DNA from: SKHV01 sp963678565
GTDB lineage: Bacteria; Bacteroidota; Bacteroidia; Bacteroidales; Prolixibacteraceae
DNA: 64,000 nucleotides
NCBI GenBank assembly: GCA_963678565.1
Contig: OY782875.1
Location: 496,001-560,000, forward strand
Reading direction: 5' to 3'
Positions within the stretch are counted from its first letter, which is position 1, and the number at the start of each line of letters is the position of its first letter. Both the position numbers and the translations under genes were made by a program. Shown piece by piece: positions 9,486-18,087 of the stretch. Under the pieces are notes generated by a model. That model was given only the letters and a program-made list of their open reading frames with translations. It did no database searches and was not told the DNA's origin.

Positions 9486-10153
9486 TCAAGTTTAAAACTA
9501 ATAAACATACTATACGAAACCTTTACTGGTCGACCATTTTGTAGGCCTGGTTTCCATTTTGGCATCGATTTAATAACCCGGATTGCTTCGTCGTCTAATA
9601 TTTTGTCAACACCACGAGTAACAGTTACGCTCGAAATGCTTCCATCGGTATCAATAATGAAGTTCAAGTAAACTCTACCTTCTAACCCAACTTCAATGGC
9701 TTCCATTGGATAGTCTATCTCGTTCGATAACCAGCCATTCAAGTTTTTTAATCCTCCTGGAAACTTTGGCATGTTGCTTGGGAAATTGTAAATCGTTTCA
9801 TCCGTACCTCCAGTTTCAGTAGTAAAGTCTATTAAATTTTTAAGAGGTTCGTCAATGTTTTCCGAAGGAAATTCAATTTCAGGCAGAAAAGAATCGTCTT
9901 TAACAATCAAAATCTTTTCGAAAGTTTTAATTTTAGGAGGCATCACAAATACCTTTTCCTTCTTCCAAGTTGGAGGAATTAATTCAACTTCAAGTTCTTC
10001 GGGGCCATTTGATGTTAATATATCAACGCCATGAACTTCTGAAGTAGGCCTAAAAGCGAATAATACTACGGATAATGACAATGTTAATCCGATTAAGAAG
10101 AATGTACCACGCTTGCTTTCTAAATCTGCTAATTTGCTTTTCTTTTTTTCCAT
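9482..10153 (-). CDS. TonB-family energy transducer
   Basis: A 223-residue protein with a short basic N-terminus, one membrane helix (about 17-34), a periplasmic linker, and a C-terminal TonB fold of about 90 residues: VYLNFIIDTDGSISSVTVT, DDEAIRVIKSMPKWKPGLQNG and VKVSYSMFISFKL. TonB proteins couple the proton motive force, through ExbB/ExbD, to outer-membrane TonB-dependent transporters. No exbB or exbD lies nearby, so it is an orphan TonB of the kind common in Bacteroidota. The linker is acidic and Pro-poor, unlike classical Pro-rich TonB. Confidence 0.9.
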   Translation of the reverse strand: MEKKKSKLADLESKRGTFFLIGLTLSLSVVLFAFRPTSEVHGVDILTSNGPEELEVELIPPTWKKEKVFVMPPKIKTFEKILIVKDDSFLPEIEFPSENIDEPLKNLIDFTTETGGTDETIYNFPSNMPKFPGGLKNLNGWLSNEIDYPMEAIEVGLEGRVYLNFIIDTDGSISSVTVTRGVDKILDDEAIRVIKSMPKWKPGLQNGRPVKVSYSMFISFKLD

Positions 10154-10409
10154 AATAATCTTGTTTTAAGGTAAGAAATACAAACAACAGCTGCTGATTG
10201 GTTAGATATTACCAAATACCGTTCCGAATTTAATTTCTAGTTTATTTAAGCAACTATGTTCTTTAGCATTGGCCCTTTATTAATGGATTTGATTGATTGA
10301 AATAATCTAACTTGAAGTATGGAAAGAGAAATAACAGCATTTAATTAGTGCCCCAATTAATTAAAAAAGCATTCATATCTAGCGCTTCCAATATTTTAAA
10401 TAATTGTTG

Positions 10410-10417
10410 TATATTTG
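10410..10417 (+). promoter_or_regulatory. -7 box of metK promoter
   Basis: TATATTTG fits TAnnTTTG. The expected start, near 10422-10425, falls at the 5' edge of the predicted riboswitch, so the two features support each other. The -33 element is not clear. Confidence 0.55.
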
Positions 10418-10420
10418 AGC

Positions 10421-10480
10421 CTGATTTGTGGAGAAATTTGTGAATGATTGCAACCACGGTAAAAAATGCTAAAATTTTTC
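10421..10480 (+). promoter_or_regulatory. SAM-II-type riboswitch upstream of metK
   Basis: The 5' leader carries the SAM-II (metA motif) signature in the right order: a P1 strand TGTGG (10427-10431), the AATTTG loop segment (10435-10440), TTGCAACCACGG (10448-10459), in which CCAC closes P1 with GTGG, then TAAAAAATGCTAAAA (10460-10474), the conserved pseudoknot strand. Recalled SAM-II sequences have the same UUGCA-CCACG-UAAA-UGCUAAAA order. SAM binding would be expected to lower expression of the SAM synthetase below it. A covariance-model search would settle the call. Confidence 0.8.
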
Positions 10481-10547
10481 AACCTCTCTGTTTGCTACTC
10501 ATTCACCTTATTCCACAGGATTTATAAACAAAGTAATATTGTATAAT

Positions 10548-11840
10548 ATGGGATATTTATTTACATCAGAGTCAGTCTCTGAAGGTCATCCTGATAAGGT
10601 TGCTGATCAAATATCAGATGCAATTCTCGATAAACTATTGGCATTTGATCCTAATTCAAAAGTTGCTTGCGAAACATTAGTAACTACTGGTCAAGTAGTA
10701 TTAGCAGGAGAAATTAATACAGAAACATACATCGATGTGCAGGAAGTTGCTCGTGAGGTGATTAATAAGATTGGGTATACCAAGGCTGCTTATCGTTTCG
10801 ACGGTCTTTCGTGCGGTGTATTTTCTGCAATTCACGAACAAAGTCAAGATATTAATCGTGGCGTAGAGCGTGAAAGTCCTGAAGACCAAGGTGCCGGTGA
10901 CCAAGGAATGATGTTTGGTTATGCTTGTACCGAAACCGATAATTACATGCCAATTTCATTGGAATTATCGCATAAATTATTGCAAGAATTGGCGGCAATC
11001 CGTCGCGAGGGTAAAGTAATGACTTACTTACGTCCCGATTCAAAATCACAGGTAACTATTGAGTATGATGATCAAGGTGCACCTTTGCGAATTGATACCA
11101 TTGTAGTATCAACACAGCATGATGAATTTGTTGAAGCAAAAGATAATTCTCGAGAGCATATTTTGAAGGCGGATACGGAGATGTTGGATCAAATCAAGCA
11201 AGATGTGATCAATATTTTGGTTCCCCGTGTTGTCGAAAAATTGCCGTCAAGAGTACAGGAGTTATTCAAGGATGATATTACTTACCATGTAAATCCAACC
11301 GGAAAGTTTGTAATTGGTGGTCCTCATGGAGATACCGGACTAACTGGACGAAAAATTATTGTAGATACCTACGGAGGAAAAGGAGCACACGGTGGCGGTG
11401 CATTTAGCGGTAAAGATCCATCGAAAGTGGATCGATCTGCAGCATATGCTTCTCGCCATGTTGCAAAAAATTTAGTAGCAGCAGGTGTAGCATCCGAGGT
11501 ACTGGTGCAAGTGGCTTATGCAATTGGAGTGGCAAAACCAATGAATGTATTTGTTAATACTTACGGCACTGCAAAAGTAAACTTGAGTGATAGTGAAATT
11601 GCAAAAATTGTAGCGCAACTGTTCGACATGCGTCCTAATGCAATTGAAAAACGATTAAAGTTGCGCAATCCAATTTACGAAGAAACTGCATCGTATGGAC
11701 ATATGGGGCGCCAACCTCAATTAGTGGTGAAAGAATTTACTTCGGCATACGAATCAAAAGTTTATCGTAAAGAAGTAGAATTGTTTACCTGGGAAAAATT
11801 AGACTACGTGGATAAAGTGAAGCAAGCCTTCAACTTATAA
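10548..11840 (+). CDS. metK: S-adenosylmethionine synthetase
   Basis: Makes SAM from methionine and ATP in the cytoplasm. The protein (430 residues from the ATG at 10548) begins MGYLFTSESVSEGHPDKVADQ in pieces recognisable as the family N-terminus with the catalytic His. It contains DQGMMFGYAC (the ATP/Met loop), GKFVIGGPHGDTGLTGRKI, and GGGAFSGKDPSKVDRSAAYA with the conserved basic residues. Length is somewhat above the 385-400 of E. coli MetK, as is usual in Bacteroidota. A TTG three codons upstream is a weaker start. It follows a SAM-II riboswitch and ends in its own terminator, so it is a single-gene, SAM-feedback unit. Confidence 0.98.
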   Translation: MGYLFTSESVSEGHPDKVADQISDAILDKLLAFDPNSKVACETLVTTGQVVLAGEINTETYIDVQEVAREVINKIGYTKAAYRFDGLSCGVFSAIHEQSQDINRGVERESPEDQGAGDQGMMFGYACTETDNYMPISLELSHKLLQELAAIRREGKVMTYLRPDSKSQVTIEYDDQGAPLRIDTIVVSTQHDEFVEAKDNSREHILKADTEMLDQIKQDVINILVPRVVEKLPSRVQELFKDDITYHVNPTGKFVIGGPHGDTGLTGRKIIVDTYGGKGAHGGGAFSGKDPSKVDRSAAYASRHVAKNLVAAGVASEVLVQVAYAIGVAKPMNVFVNTYGTAKVNLSDSEIAKIVAQLFDMRPNAIEKRLKLRNPIYEETASYGHMGRQPQLVVKEFTSAYESKVYRKEVELFTWEKLDYVDKVKQAFNL

Positions 11841-11862
11841 CAAAAGAGATAATTTTATTAGG

Positions 11863-11892
11863 AAGCCTGTATTGAACAATACAGGCTTTTTA
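11863..11892 (+). terminator. intrinsic terminator after metK
   Basis: AAGCCTGTATT (11863-11873), loop GAAC, AATACAGGCTT (11878-11888), then T-rich. Perfect 11-bp stem. Confidence 0.9.
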
Positions 11893-11920
11893 TATTTCGT
11901 GAGCTTTACATTTTTACTTA

Positions 11921-11928
11921 TATATTTG
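11921..11928 (+). promoter_or_regulatory. -7 box of tsaB promoter
   Basis: TATATTTG matches TAnnTTTG. It lies 23 bp before the ATG at 11952 and just after the metK terminator, so tsaB starts its own transcript. Confidence 0.5.
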
Positions 11929-11951
11929 CATCAAATTTGAAAGCGCAGAAA

Positions 11952-12662
11952 ATGGCAAAGATTTTATGTTTAGAAACTGCAACAGAGGTTTGTTCGGTTG
12001 CTTTGGTTGTCGATGGTAAAATAGCAGACTTTAAGGAAGATTTGAATGGGCAAAGTCATTCAAAATTACTTACCTTATATATCGATGAGGTTTTAAAAGA
12101 AAATCAATTAAAGGCTAGCGATTTAGATGCCATTGCAATTAGTGGTGGTCCAGGTTCTTACACTGGATTGCGAATAGGAGTTTCAGCTTCAAAAGGACTA
12201 GCATATGCTGCAGATATCCCAATCATTTCGATAAGTTCGTTGCAGGCAATGGCCGATTATGTGCAAGAAAATCAAACAGAATTAAAGATTAAGTTAGGCC
12301 CAAACAATGTATTACAACCAATGATTGATGCTCGTAGAATGGAAGTTTATACCATGCCTTGTAATATAAAAGCGGAACAGCTTGATGAGGTGCATGCTAA
12401 AATTATTGATGAAGAAAGCTATGCTGAGGTAACTACTAATAAGCTATTTTATTTTGGAAATGGCGCTTCGAAATGTGAAAAAGTACTCAAGAATCCCAAT
12501 GCTGTTTATGTCGAAAATGTTTATGCCTCGGCAAAAAACATGAAGAATATTGCGATACGGAAATTTCGGAATGAAGAATTTGAAGACCTTGCTTACTTCG
12601 AGCCCTTCTATTTGAAAGAGTTTATTGCTACCACCCCTAAGAAGAATATTTTAGGGAAATAG
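11952..12662 (+). CDS. tsaB: tRNA threonylcarbamoyladenosine biosynthesis protein TsaB
   Basis: TsaB pairs with TsaD and TsaE to install t6A at position 37 of ANN-decoding tRNAs. The 236-residue protein has the ASKHA-fold start ILCLETATEVCSVALV, the SHSKLLTLYIDEVL helix, the signature SGGPGSYTGLRIGVSASKGLAYA and PMIDARRMEVY, all typical of TsaB. I start at the ATG at 11952 (MAKILCLE), the usual family N-terminus; an upstream in-frame TTG at 11937 would place the start very near the predicted transcript start. It converges on the transporter gene across a bidirectional terminator. Confidence 0.95.
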   Translation: MAKILCLETATEVCSVALVVDGKIADFKEDLNGQSHSKLLTLYIDEVLKENQLKASDLDAIAISGGPGSYTGLRIGVSASKGLAYAADIPIISISSLQAMADYVQENQTELKIKLGPNNVLQPMIDARRMEVYTMPCNIKAEQLDEVHAKIIDEESYAEVTTNKLFYFGNGASKCEKVLKNPNAVYVENVYASAKNMKNIAIRKFRNEEFEDLAYFEPFYLKEFIATTPKKNILGK

Positions 12663-12678
12663 AAAATCGTACAAAATA

Positions 12679-12712
12679 AAAAGCGGGTAAATGAATTCAT
12701 TTACCCGCTTTT
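12679..12712. terminator. bidirectional terminator, tsaB / transporter
   Basis: AAAAGCGGGTAAATGA (12679-12694) followed directly by its perfect reverse complement, ending CCCGCTTTT at 12712. It has A and T runs on both sides and lies between two convergent genes. Confidence 0.9.
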
Positions 12713-12731
12713 ATTATTAATGCCATGGAGC

Positions 12732-14318
12732 TTATAAAATTGCGCTTAAGGTTTGAACGATAATAATTAGCAACACCATTGCCAAAGGATAAACAGTAGC
12801 ATAAGCTACTGATGGTGCGTTTGTGTCGGTCATGGTATCTACCGCAGCCAATCCTGGGGTACTTGTCATACTTCCTGTAAGTGCTCCTAAAACCGAAAGA
12901 ATATTCATTTTGAAGAAAATCTTTGCGATAATGGTAGCCACAATCATTGGAACGAGGGTGATGAAGGCTCCGGCCAGAAAAAGATCTATTCCGTTGATTT
13001 CAAAAATCTCTACAATTTTAGATCCTGCAGAGGTTCCTACAGCCGCCATAAAGAATAGCAATCCTAATTGACGAAGTAATTGGTTGGCAGCACCTGTCAT
13101 GGTCCACATAATTGGTCCTGTTTTTCCTGCTCTTCCCAAAATCAATCCTGCAATTAGCACGCCGCCTGTTAAGCCCGGACTAAAGCTAAAATCACCAAAA
13201 TCGATTGCAATTTTTCCTAATAAGATCCCGATGATTATTCCCAGTGCAATCGGTAAAAAATCGGTATCTGAAAGTCGTTTATTATCGTTTCCAAAAATAT
13301 TCACTACTTGGGTCATGTTTTCAGTATTGCAAGCAATAATTAGCTTGTCGCCAAAATGAATTCGTGAATCAGGAGTTGGCGAAATATTAATTCCGGCACG
13401 ACGAATACGAGTAATTGTTGCACCGTAATTTTCTAATAGATTTAACTGTCTGATGGTTCTGTTTACATACTCTTTATTGGTAACCAAAACTCGGCGAATA
13501 TCGTGTTGTTTTGGTAGCGGTATTTCTATATCTGTTTCCTGACCAATTAATATTTTAATTTGAGCCAAGGCTGCTTTATTTCCAACAGCCTTTATAATAT
13601 CTCCTTTATATAAAATGGTATCCGGCGTTGGTGTCATTCCGTTTCCTTCGTGCATTACTCGCGAAACCACTGCTTGTGTCATGTGACGAACGCGTAGTTC
13701 CCGAATCGATTTACCAAATACATTTTCGTTTTCAACAATAAAACAACCTCTGTGAATCTCCGGAAAGTCGGCTTTAACATCCATTTCAAAATCATTCTCT
13801 GCTTTTTTAATGTCTGTACGCATGATTTTTGGCAGAAAACTTACAAACAAAATTACTCCAATCACTCCAAAAGGATAAGCTACACCATAGCCGATCGAGG
13901 CCAACGGAGATCCGGTAGAATCGATTGCTGCTGCCAATCCTGGCGTACTTGTTAAAGCACCAGTAAGTAAGCCAATACTGATACTCGCATCAATATCGAA
14001 AATGTAGGTAACAGCGATGGTGACAATTCCTGAAGTAATAATGAGTACCGATGCAATAATGGCAAGTTGTTTCCCTTGCTTTTTAAACGAATCAAAAAAT
14101 CCGGGACCCGATTGCATTCCGATGGTAAATATGAAAAGTACCAAACCAATTTGTTGAAAATTCTTCGGAATAATAACCCCAAAATGCCCAAAAAGTAATG
14201 CTACAAATATTACCGCCGACACATCGAGTGAAATTCCTTTAATTTTAATTCTTCCGATTAAAAAACCGATGGTTACTATCAGAAAGAATGAGAAGTATAC
14301 ATTACTAAACAATTCCAT
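12732..14318 (-). CDS. AspT/YidE/YbjL-type putative transporter with two RCK_C domains
   Basis: A 528-residue inner-membrane protein with two homologous membrane halves (AspT duplication, residues about 1-165 and 350-528), each with the repeated signature GALTxTPGLAA followed by SxxYxxxYP (GALTSTPGLAAAIDSTG and GSMTSTPGLAAVDTMT). Between them lie two TrkA-C/RCK_C domains (about 180-345: IRELRVRHMTQAVVSRVMHEGN and IRQLNLLENYGATITRIRRAG). Family members include the aspartate:alanine exchanger AspT and E. coli YidE/YbjL. The substrate is not certain here; a dicarboxylate or acidic amino acid is plausible. The next gene on the strand, peptidase E, releases aspartate from dipeptides, which fits an aspartate-related role. 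Confidence 0.9.
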   Translation of the reverse strand: MELFSNVYFSFFLIVTIGFLIGRIKIKGISLDVSAVIFVALLFGHFGVIIPKNFQQIGLVLFIFTIGMQSGPGFFDSFKKQGKQLAIIASVLIITSGIVTIAVTYIFDIDASISIGLLTGALTSTPGLAAAIDSTGSPLASIGYGVAYPFGVIGVILFVSFLPKIMRTDIKKAENDFEMDVKADFPEIHRGCFIVENENVFGKSIRELRVRHMTQAVVSRVMHEGNGMTPTPDTILYKGDIIKAVGNKAALAQIKILIGQETDIEIPLPKQHDIRRVLVTNKEYVNRTIRQLNLLENYGATITRIRRAGINISPTPDSRIHFGDKLIIACNTENMTQVVNIFGNDNKRLSDTDFLPIALGIIIGILLGKIAIDFGDFSFSPGLTGGVLIAGLILGRAGKTGPIMWTMTGAANQLLRQLGLLFFMAAVGTSAGSKIVEIFEINGIDLFLAGAFITLVPMIVATIIAKIFFKMNILSVLGALTGSMTSTPGLAAVDTMTDTNAPSVAYATVYPLAMVLLIIIVQTLSAIL

Positions 14319-14420
14319 AATTTTAAATTTAAGCGGCCAAAGGTATAGCCAAATCTATAAGACTGTTCTCAAAAGTGCCAATAGATGAAAATAATTTACA
14401 TTGGCGAAAGAAAAGGCCTA

Positions 14421-15125
14421 TTAAAGCAAGTAAGAAAGGTCGTCGCTAGCATTTAATTCCTTTGCTTCAGTTCCTTTTTTGAATATTCGGAGCGATTTTT
14501 TGCCAATCAATTCCATTTTTTGGTTTTCAATTTTTAGCATGGTTCCTTCTCTAAGTCCGAGCACATAAGTAGTTGGATTAACTTCTAAGAACTCTTCGAT
14601 TCGTTGTTCTCGGGTTTCTCCAGCATGTCCATCGGGGTTGGCATCGAGGTAGTGTGGGTTAATCTGAAAAGGAACCAAGTTTAAGGTATCAAATCCTAAA
14701 GGATCGATGATGGGCATGTCGTTGGTGGTTTTTAAGGTAGGGCAAGCAATGTTTGATCCGGCACTCCAACCAATGTAAGGCATGCCTTCTTTTACTTTTT
14801 TTGCAATTGCACCAAATAAATTTAGATCTCTTAAGGTGCGCACTAAGTGCCAAGTGTTTCCACCACCAACAACGATTGCTTCGGCTTTTTCAACAGCTTC
14901 GGTTGCATTTTCAAAATGATGAATAGATTTTAAATTGTGTCCAATTTCTTCAAATCGTTCTTTTACTTTTTGCTCATATTTATCATAAGAAAAGGTGACT
15001 CCGGCAAATGGGATAAACAACGCATTTACGGGTTTTGCACCAAGAAAATCTTTTATGTTTGATTTTGGGTAATCAAGATAAGCTTCACCTGCATTGGTGG
15101 AATTACTAATTAACAACAACTTCAT
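14421..15125 (-). CDS. pepE: dipeptidase E (aspartyl dipeptidase, family S51)
   Basis: A 234-residue cytoplasmic serine peptidase with a class-I amidotransferase-like fold that cleaves N-terminal Asp-X dipeptides. The nucleophile elbow YIGWSAGSN places Ser at 121, VVGGGNTWHLV precedes it, and INPHYLDANPDGHAGETREQR gives the catalytic His158 and the family's substrate-side segment. Length and motifs agree with Salmonella PepE. The gene lies about 100 bp upstream of the AspT-like transporter on the same strand and could be cotranscribed with it. Confidence 0.95.
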   Translation of the reverse strand: MKLLLISNSTNAGEAYLDYPKSNIKDFLGAKPVNALFIPFAGVTFSYDKYEQKVKERFEEIGHNLKSIHHFENATEAVEKAEAIVVGGGNTWHLVRTLRDLNLFGAIAKKVKEGMPYIGWSAGSNIACPTLKTTNDMPIIDPLGFDTLNLVPFQINPHYLDANPDGHAGETREQRIEEFLEVNPTTYVLGLREGTMLKIENQKMELIGKKSLRIFKKGTEAKELNASDDLSYLL

Positions 15126-15192
15126 CGATTAACTTTTTTTTATTGCTTAAGCTTAAAAAATAATAGACGAAGTTACTCAAAAGTTGTGAGCA

Positions 15193-17193
15193 TTAGAAAT
15201 AGAAAGTGTTTCGTGATTTACGATTAATTTGTTGCGAACTACGACGAACCAGCTTAATCATTGAGCGTCGGTTAACAGCATGTTCTTCATCGGAGCAATC
15301 TACCCCATCGTCGCATCGATTTAAGAGTTGAGTTTCCCCAAATCCGTTGTATTCAATAATTAACGGGTCGACACCATGATCAACCAAATACTCGTAGGTT
15401 GCCAAGGCTCTTGATTTTGATAAACCTAAATTGTATTCATCAGAACCACGACTATCGGTATGCGATTCAATTCTGATTTCGTATTCAGGATACATTTCGA
15501 TTGTAAGTATCAACTGGTCGAGTTTTCCAGCAGCTTCGGGATTAACATTAAAGCGATCGAAGTCAAAATTGATATGTTCCACCACAATTACTTCAACTTG
15601 TTCCTCCTCTTCTGATTCTAAACTAAGTGGTTCAATTCCATCTAGATCTAGCATTAGGTATTCGGTTTCAAGCAGATGATCAACGATGATTTTTTCGTTA
15701 GGCATTCGATTGTAGGTTGAGAGTTCTTTTAAAGAAGTGGCAAAGAATTCCTTGCTTGCAATGACTTTATAATTTTTATTACGGAAGGCTCCAAAAATGT
15801 AGCCTCCATCTTCTTTTGTGTAGGCAATTTTTATGGTGTCGTTGTTTTCATCGACCAAGGAAACTTTTGCATTGGCAATTTCAATGTAATTTTCTCTGTC
15901 GCGAACATTTCCTTTAATAATTACCGGCGTATATTTCATCTTAAATTGATAGATGTCGTCATAGCCTTTTCCGCCTATGCGATTGGAAGAAAGAAAACCT
16001 GACTCGCCATCGGCCATCATCGTAAATGAAAAATCATCTTTTGAGCTGTTGATTGGGTAGCCCATGTTTTCAATTTTACTGAAAACACCGCGGTCGGGTA
16101 GTGCCATATAAATATCCAAACCTCCCATACCGCCTAAGCCATCGGATGAAAAGTAGAGCACCCCATCGTTCGAAATAAAAGGAAATGCCTCTTCGCCTTC
16201 GCTATTTATTTCTTCTAAGTTTATAGGTTGTCCCCATCGTCCTCGTTCTTTCCGACACCAGTAAATATCGTTTCCGCCTTTTCCTCCTGGCATGTCGGAG
16301 GCAAAATACAATACGTTTCCGCTAGGATCTAAACAAGGGTGGCGGAGGTTGAATTTTGTGTCGTTGTAAGTAAAACCACCACGATAAACCCATTCGCCGT
16401 TGATGAAGTCGGCATAATATATTTGAAGATTTAAGACCTCTTCTTCGTTTTTATTTTTTTCTATTTGACGGTTGCTGTTGAAATACATCCGCCTTAATTT
16501 CGGATCGAAAGTTGCAGGACCATCGTGATATTCGCTCATTACTTTTGGTGCGAAGGGGGCTGGTTTTGAAAAGTTGCCATTGCTGTCGACTTTTACTGCA
16601 TACAAATCGAGAAAAGGTAGGTTGTCCCAGTTGTAAGATTTTTTAAGCACATTGGGTGGTCCTGTTGAGGAATAGACCACCATGCTATCGTAGAATACGG
16701 CACCCCAATCGGAACCTTTGGTATTGAAAGGAACGCTTTTCACAACAAATCGTGAAGAATCGCGAACCAAAAAATTAATGTATTCTAAAAGGGATTGTTG
16801 CATTTGAACCCGACCATCTTCGGGGCGCATCATTGCATATTTTTTCAAATTCTTTTCCGATTCATTGAATTTTCCGTTGCTTTTTAGGGCCATCGAGAAA
16901 TGAAATAAATCTTCGGTTTCGCTTGCATTGAGCTCTACTAATCTTCTGATCCATTTTTCAACTGCTACGGTATTGCCGATATTACGGTTACAATCGGCTA
17001 ATCGACGGATGATGAAAGTGTTATTTCGATCTTTTTTTAAGGCGTATTCGTACAACTCAATTGCTTCGTTCCACGAAAATTCATTATAGGCTTCGTCGGC
17101 TAATTTCAATGTTATTTTTTGGGCATTGCCAATTTCAACAATAAAAATCATGAAAGTTGCAAGCAGTGCTATGTAACGAAGGAGTTGTTTCAT
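15193..17193 (-). CDS. PorE-like outer-membrane protein: TPR, PD40 propeller, CRD, OmpA domain
   Basis: A 666-residue exported protein. The order is a Sec signal peptide (ending near GNAQ), TPR repeats (about 30-130), a WD40-like PD40 beta-propeller (about 150-420; repeats such as LYFASDMPGGKGGNDIYW and LYFSSDGLGGMGGLDIYM), a carboxypeptidase-regulatory-like domain (about 425-500), and a C-terminal OmpA peptidoglycan-binding domain (about 535-645: INFDFDRFNVNPEAAGKLD, IESHTDSRGSDEYNLGLS). This order matches PorE of the type IX secretion system. Unlike PorE of Porphyromonas, I see no lipobox, and Bacteroidota have many paralogues, so the T9SS role is a suggestion. It probably anchors an outer-membrane complex to peptidoglycan. 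Confidence 0.88.
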   Translation of the reverse strand: MKQLLRYIALLATFMIFIVEIGNAQKITLKLADEAYNEFSWNEAIELYEYALKKDRNNTFIIRRLADCNRNIGNTVAVEKWIRRLVELNASETEDLFHFSMALKSNGKFNESEKNLKKYAMMRPEDGRVQMQQSLLEYINFLVRDSSRFVVKSVPFNTKGSDWGAVFYDSMVVYSSTGPPNVLKKSYNWDNLPFLDLYAVKVDSNGNFSKPAPFAPKVMSEYHDGPATFDPKLRRMYFNSNRQIEKNKNEEEVLNLQIYYADFINGEWVYRGGFTYNDTKFNLRHPCLDPSGNVLYFASDMPGGKGGNDIYWCRKERGRWGQPINLEEINSEGEEAFPFISNDGVLYFSSDGLGGMGGLDIYMALPDRGVFSKIENMGYPINSSKDDFSFTMMADGESGFLSSNRIGGKGYDDIYQFKMKYTPVIIKGNVRDRENYIEIANAKVSLVDENNDTIKIAYTKEDGGYIFGAFRNKNYKVIASKEFFATSLKELSTYNRMPNEKIIVDHLLETEYLMLDLDGIEPLSLESEEEEQVEVIVVEHINFDFDRFNVNPEAAGKLDQLILTIEMYPEYEIRIESHTDSRGSDEYNLGLSKSRALATYEYLVDHGVDPLIIEYNGFGETQLLNRCDDGVDCSDEEHAVNRRSMIKLVRRSSQQINRKSRNTFYF

Positions 17194-17399
17194 TAAATTA
17201 TTAAAACCTATATAGTGTTCCCTAATTTGCCTATTCTCAAGAAGTTTATAAAAATAAGAGATTTTATTGAATGATCTCTAAGAGTTATAAACTATTCGGA
17301 CTTGGAACTTTTAAGTTAATGTATAATTATTTTTTAAGTAAAATTGAAATTTAATTGCCACTTGACCAATTCTTTTTGATTAACAGCTTAATTATGATG

Positions 17400-18086
17400 T
17401 TAGACGGTAAATCTGTTTAGAATTGAAAATAGCAATTGGTTGTTTTGTTCAATATTTTCAGCACCCTTTAATAATTCTTCTTCGGTCATTACCCATTTGC
17501 TTTTAACAAGTGATTTTCGATCTAAATCGATCATCTTTTTCAAATTATCTGAGGTCATTTCAATATGAAATTGAAAAGCTAAAACATTATTTTTGTATAG
17601 AAATGCTTGTTGTTTGCAGGCTGCTGATTGTATTAGATGAATCGCATTCTTTGGAATTTCAAAACGGTCGCCATGCCAATGCAAAACAGTATTCAACTCT
17701 AAACTTTTTAGTAGAGGATGCGCTTCGGCATTGTTTGTTTTTTGTACCGGAAACCATCCGATTTCGGAATCTAGGTTTGGAACAACTTTGGCTCCTAATA
17801 CATCGGCGATTATTTGAGCACCTAAGCATATGCCTAGTACTTTTTTATTCGCATCGATTGAACTACGTATGAATTGTTTTTCGAAAGGTAGCCATGGATA
17901 TTTCTCATGTTCGTAAATATTCATCGGACCTCCCATAATTACTAAAATATCAAACGATTCGATCGCTGGAAATTCTGCATTTTCGTAAAGAAGAGTGTAG
18001 GTCTGCTGTAATTTTTTTTCGTTTGCCCAAGTGGCTATTGCACCCGGCAATTCTTCTGGAACATGAATTAAATAGTGAATATGCAT
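17400..18086 (-). CDS. class I glutamine amidotransferase, GMP synthase-like
   Basis: A 228-residue stand-alone class I amidotransferase domain. It has the oxyanion strand ILVIMGGPMNIYEHEKYPWL, the nucleophile elbow VLGICLGAQ with Cys87, and the His/Glu pair FQFHIEMT (His174, Glu176), so the full catalytic triad is present. Family members of this length are uncharacterised amidotransferases or gamma-glutamyl hydrolases rather than GuaA itself, since no synthetase domain follows. It lies 1 bp downstream of the GH32-like gene on the same strand, so the two are probably cotranscribed, although no functional link is obvious. Confidence 0.9.
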   Translation of the reverse strand: MHIHYLIHVPEELPGAIATWANEKKLQQTYTLLYENAEFPAIESFDILVIMGGPMNIYEHEKYPWLPFEKQFIRSSIDANKKVLGICLGAQIIADVLGAKVVPNLDSEIGWFPVQKTNNAEAHPLLKSLELNTVLHWHGDRFEIPKNAIHLIQSAACKQQAFLYKNNVLAFQFHIEMTSDNLKKMIDLDRKSLVKSKWVMTEEELLKGAENIEQNNQLLFSILNRFTV

Positions 18087-18087
18087 T

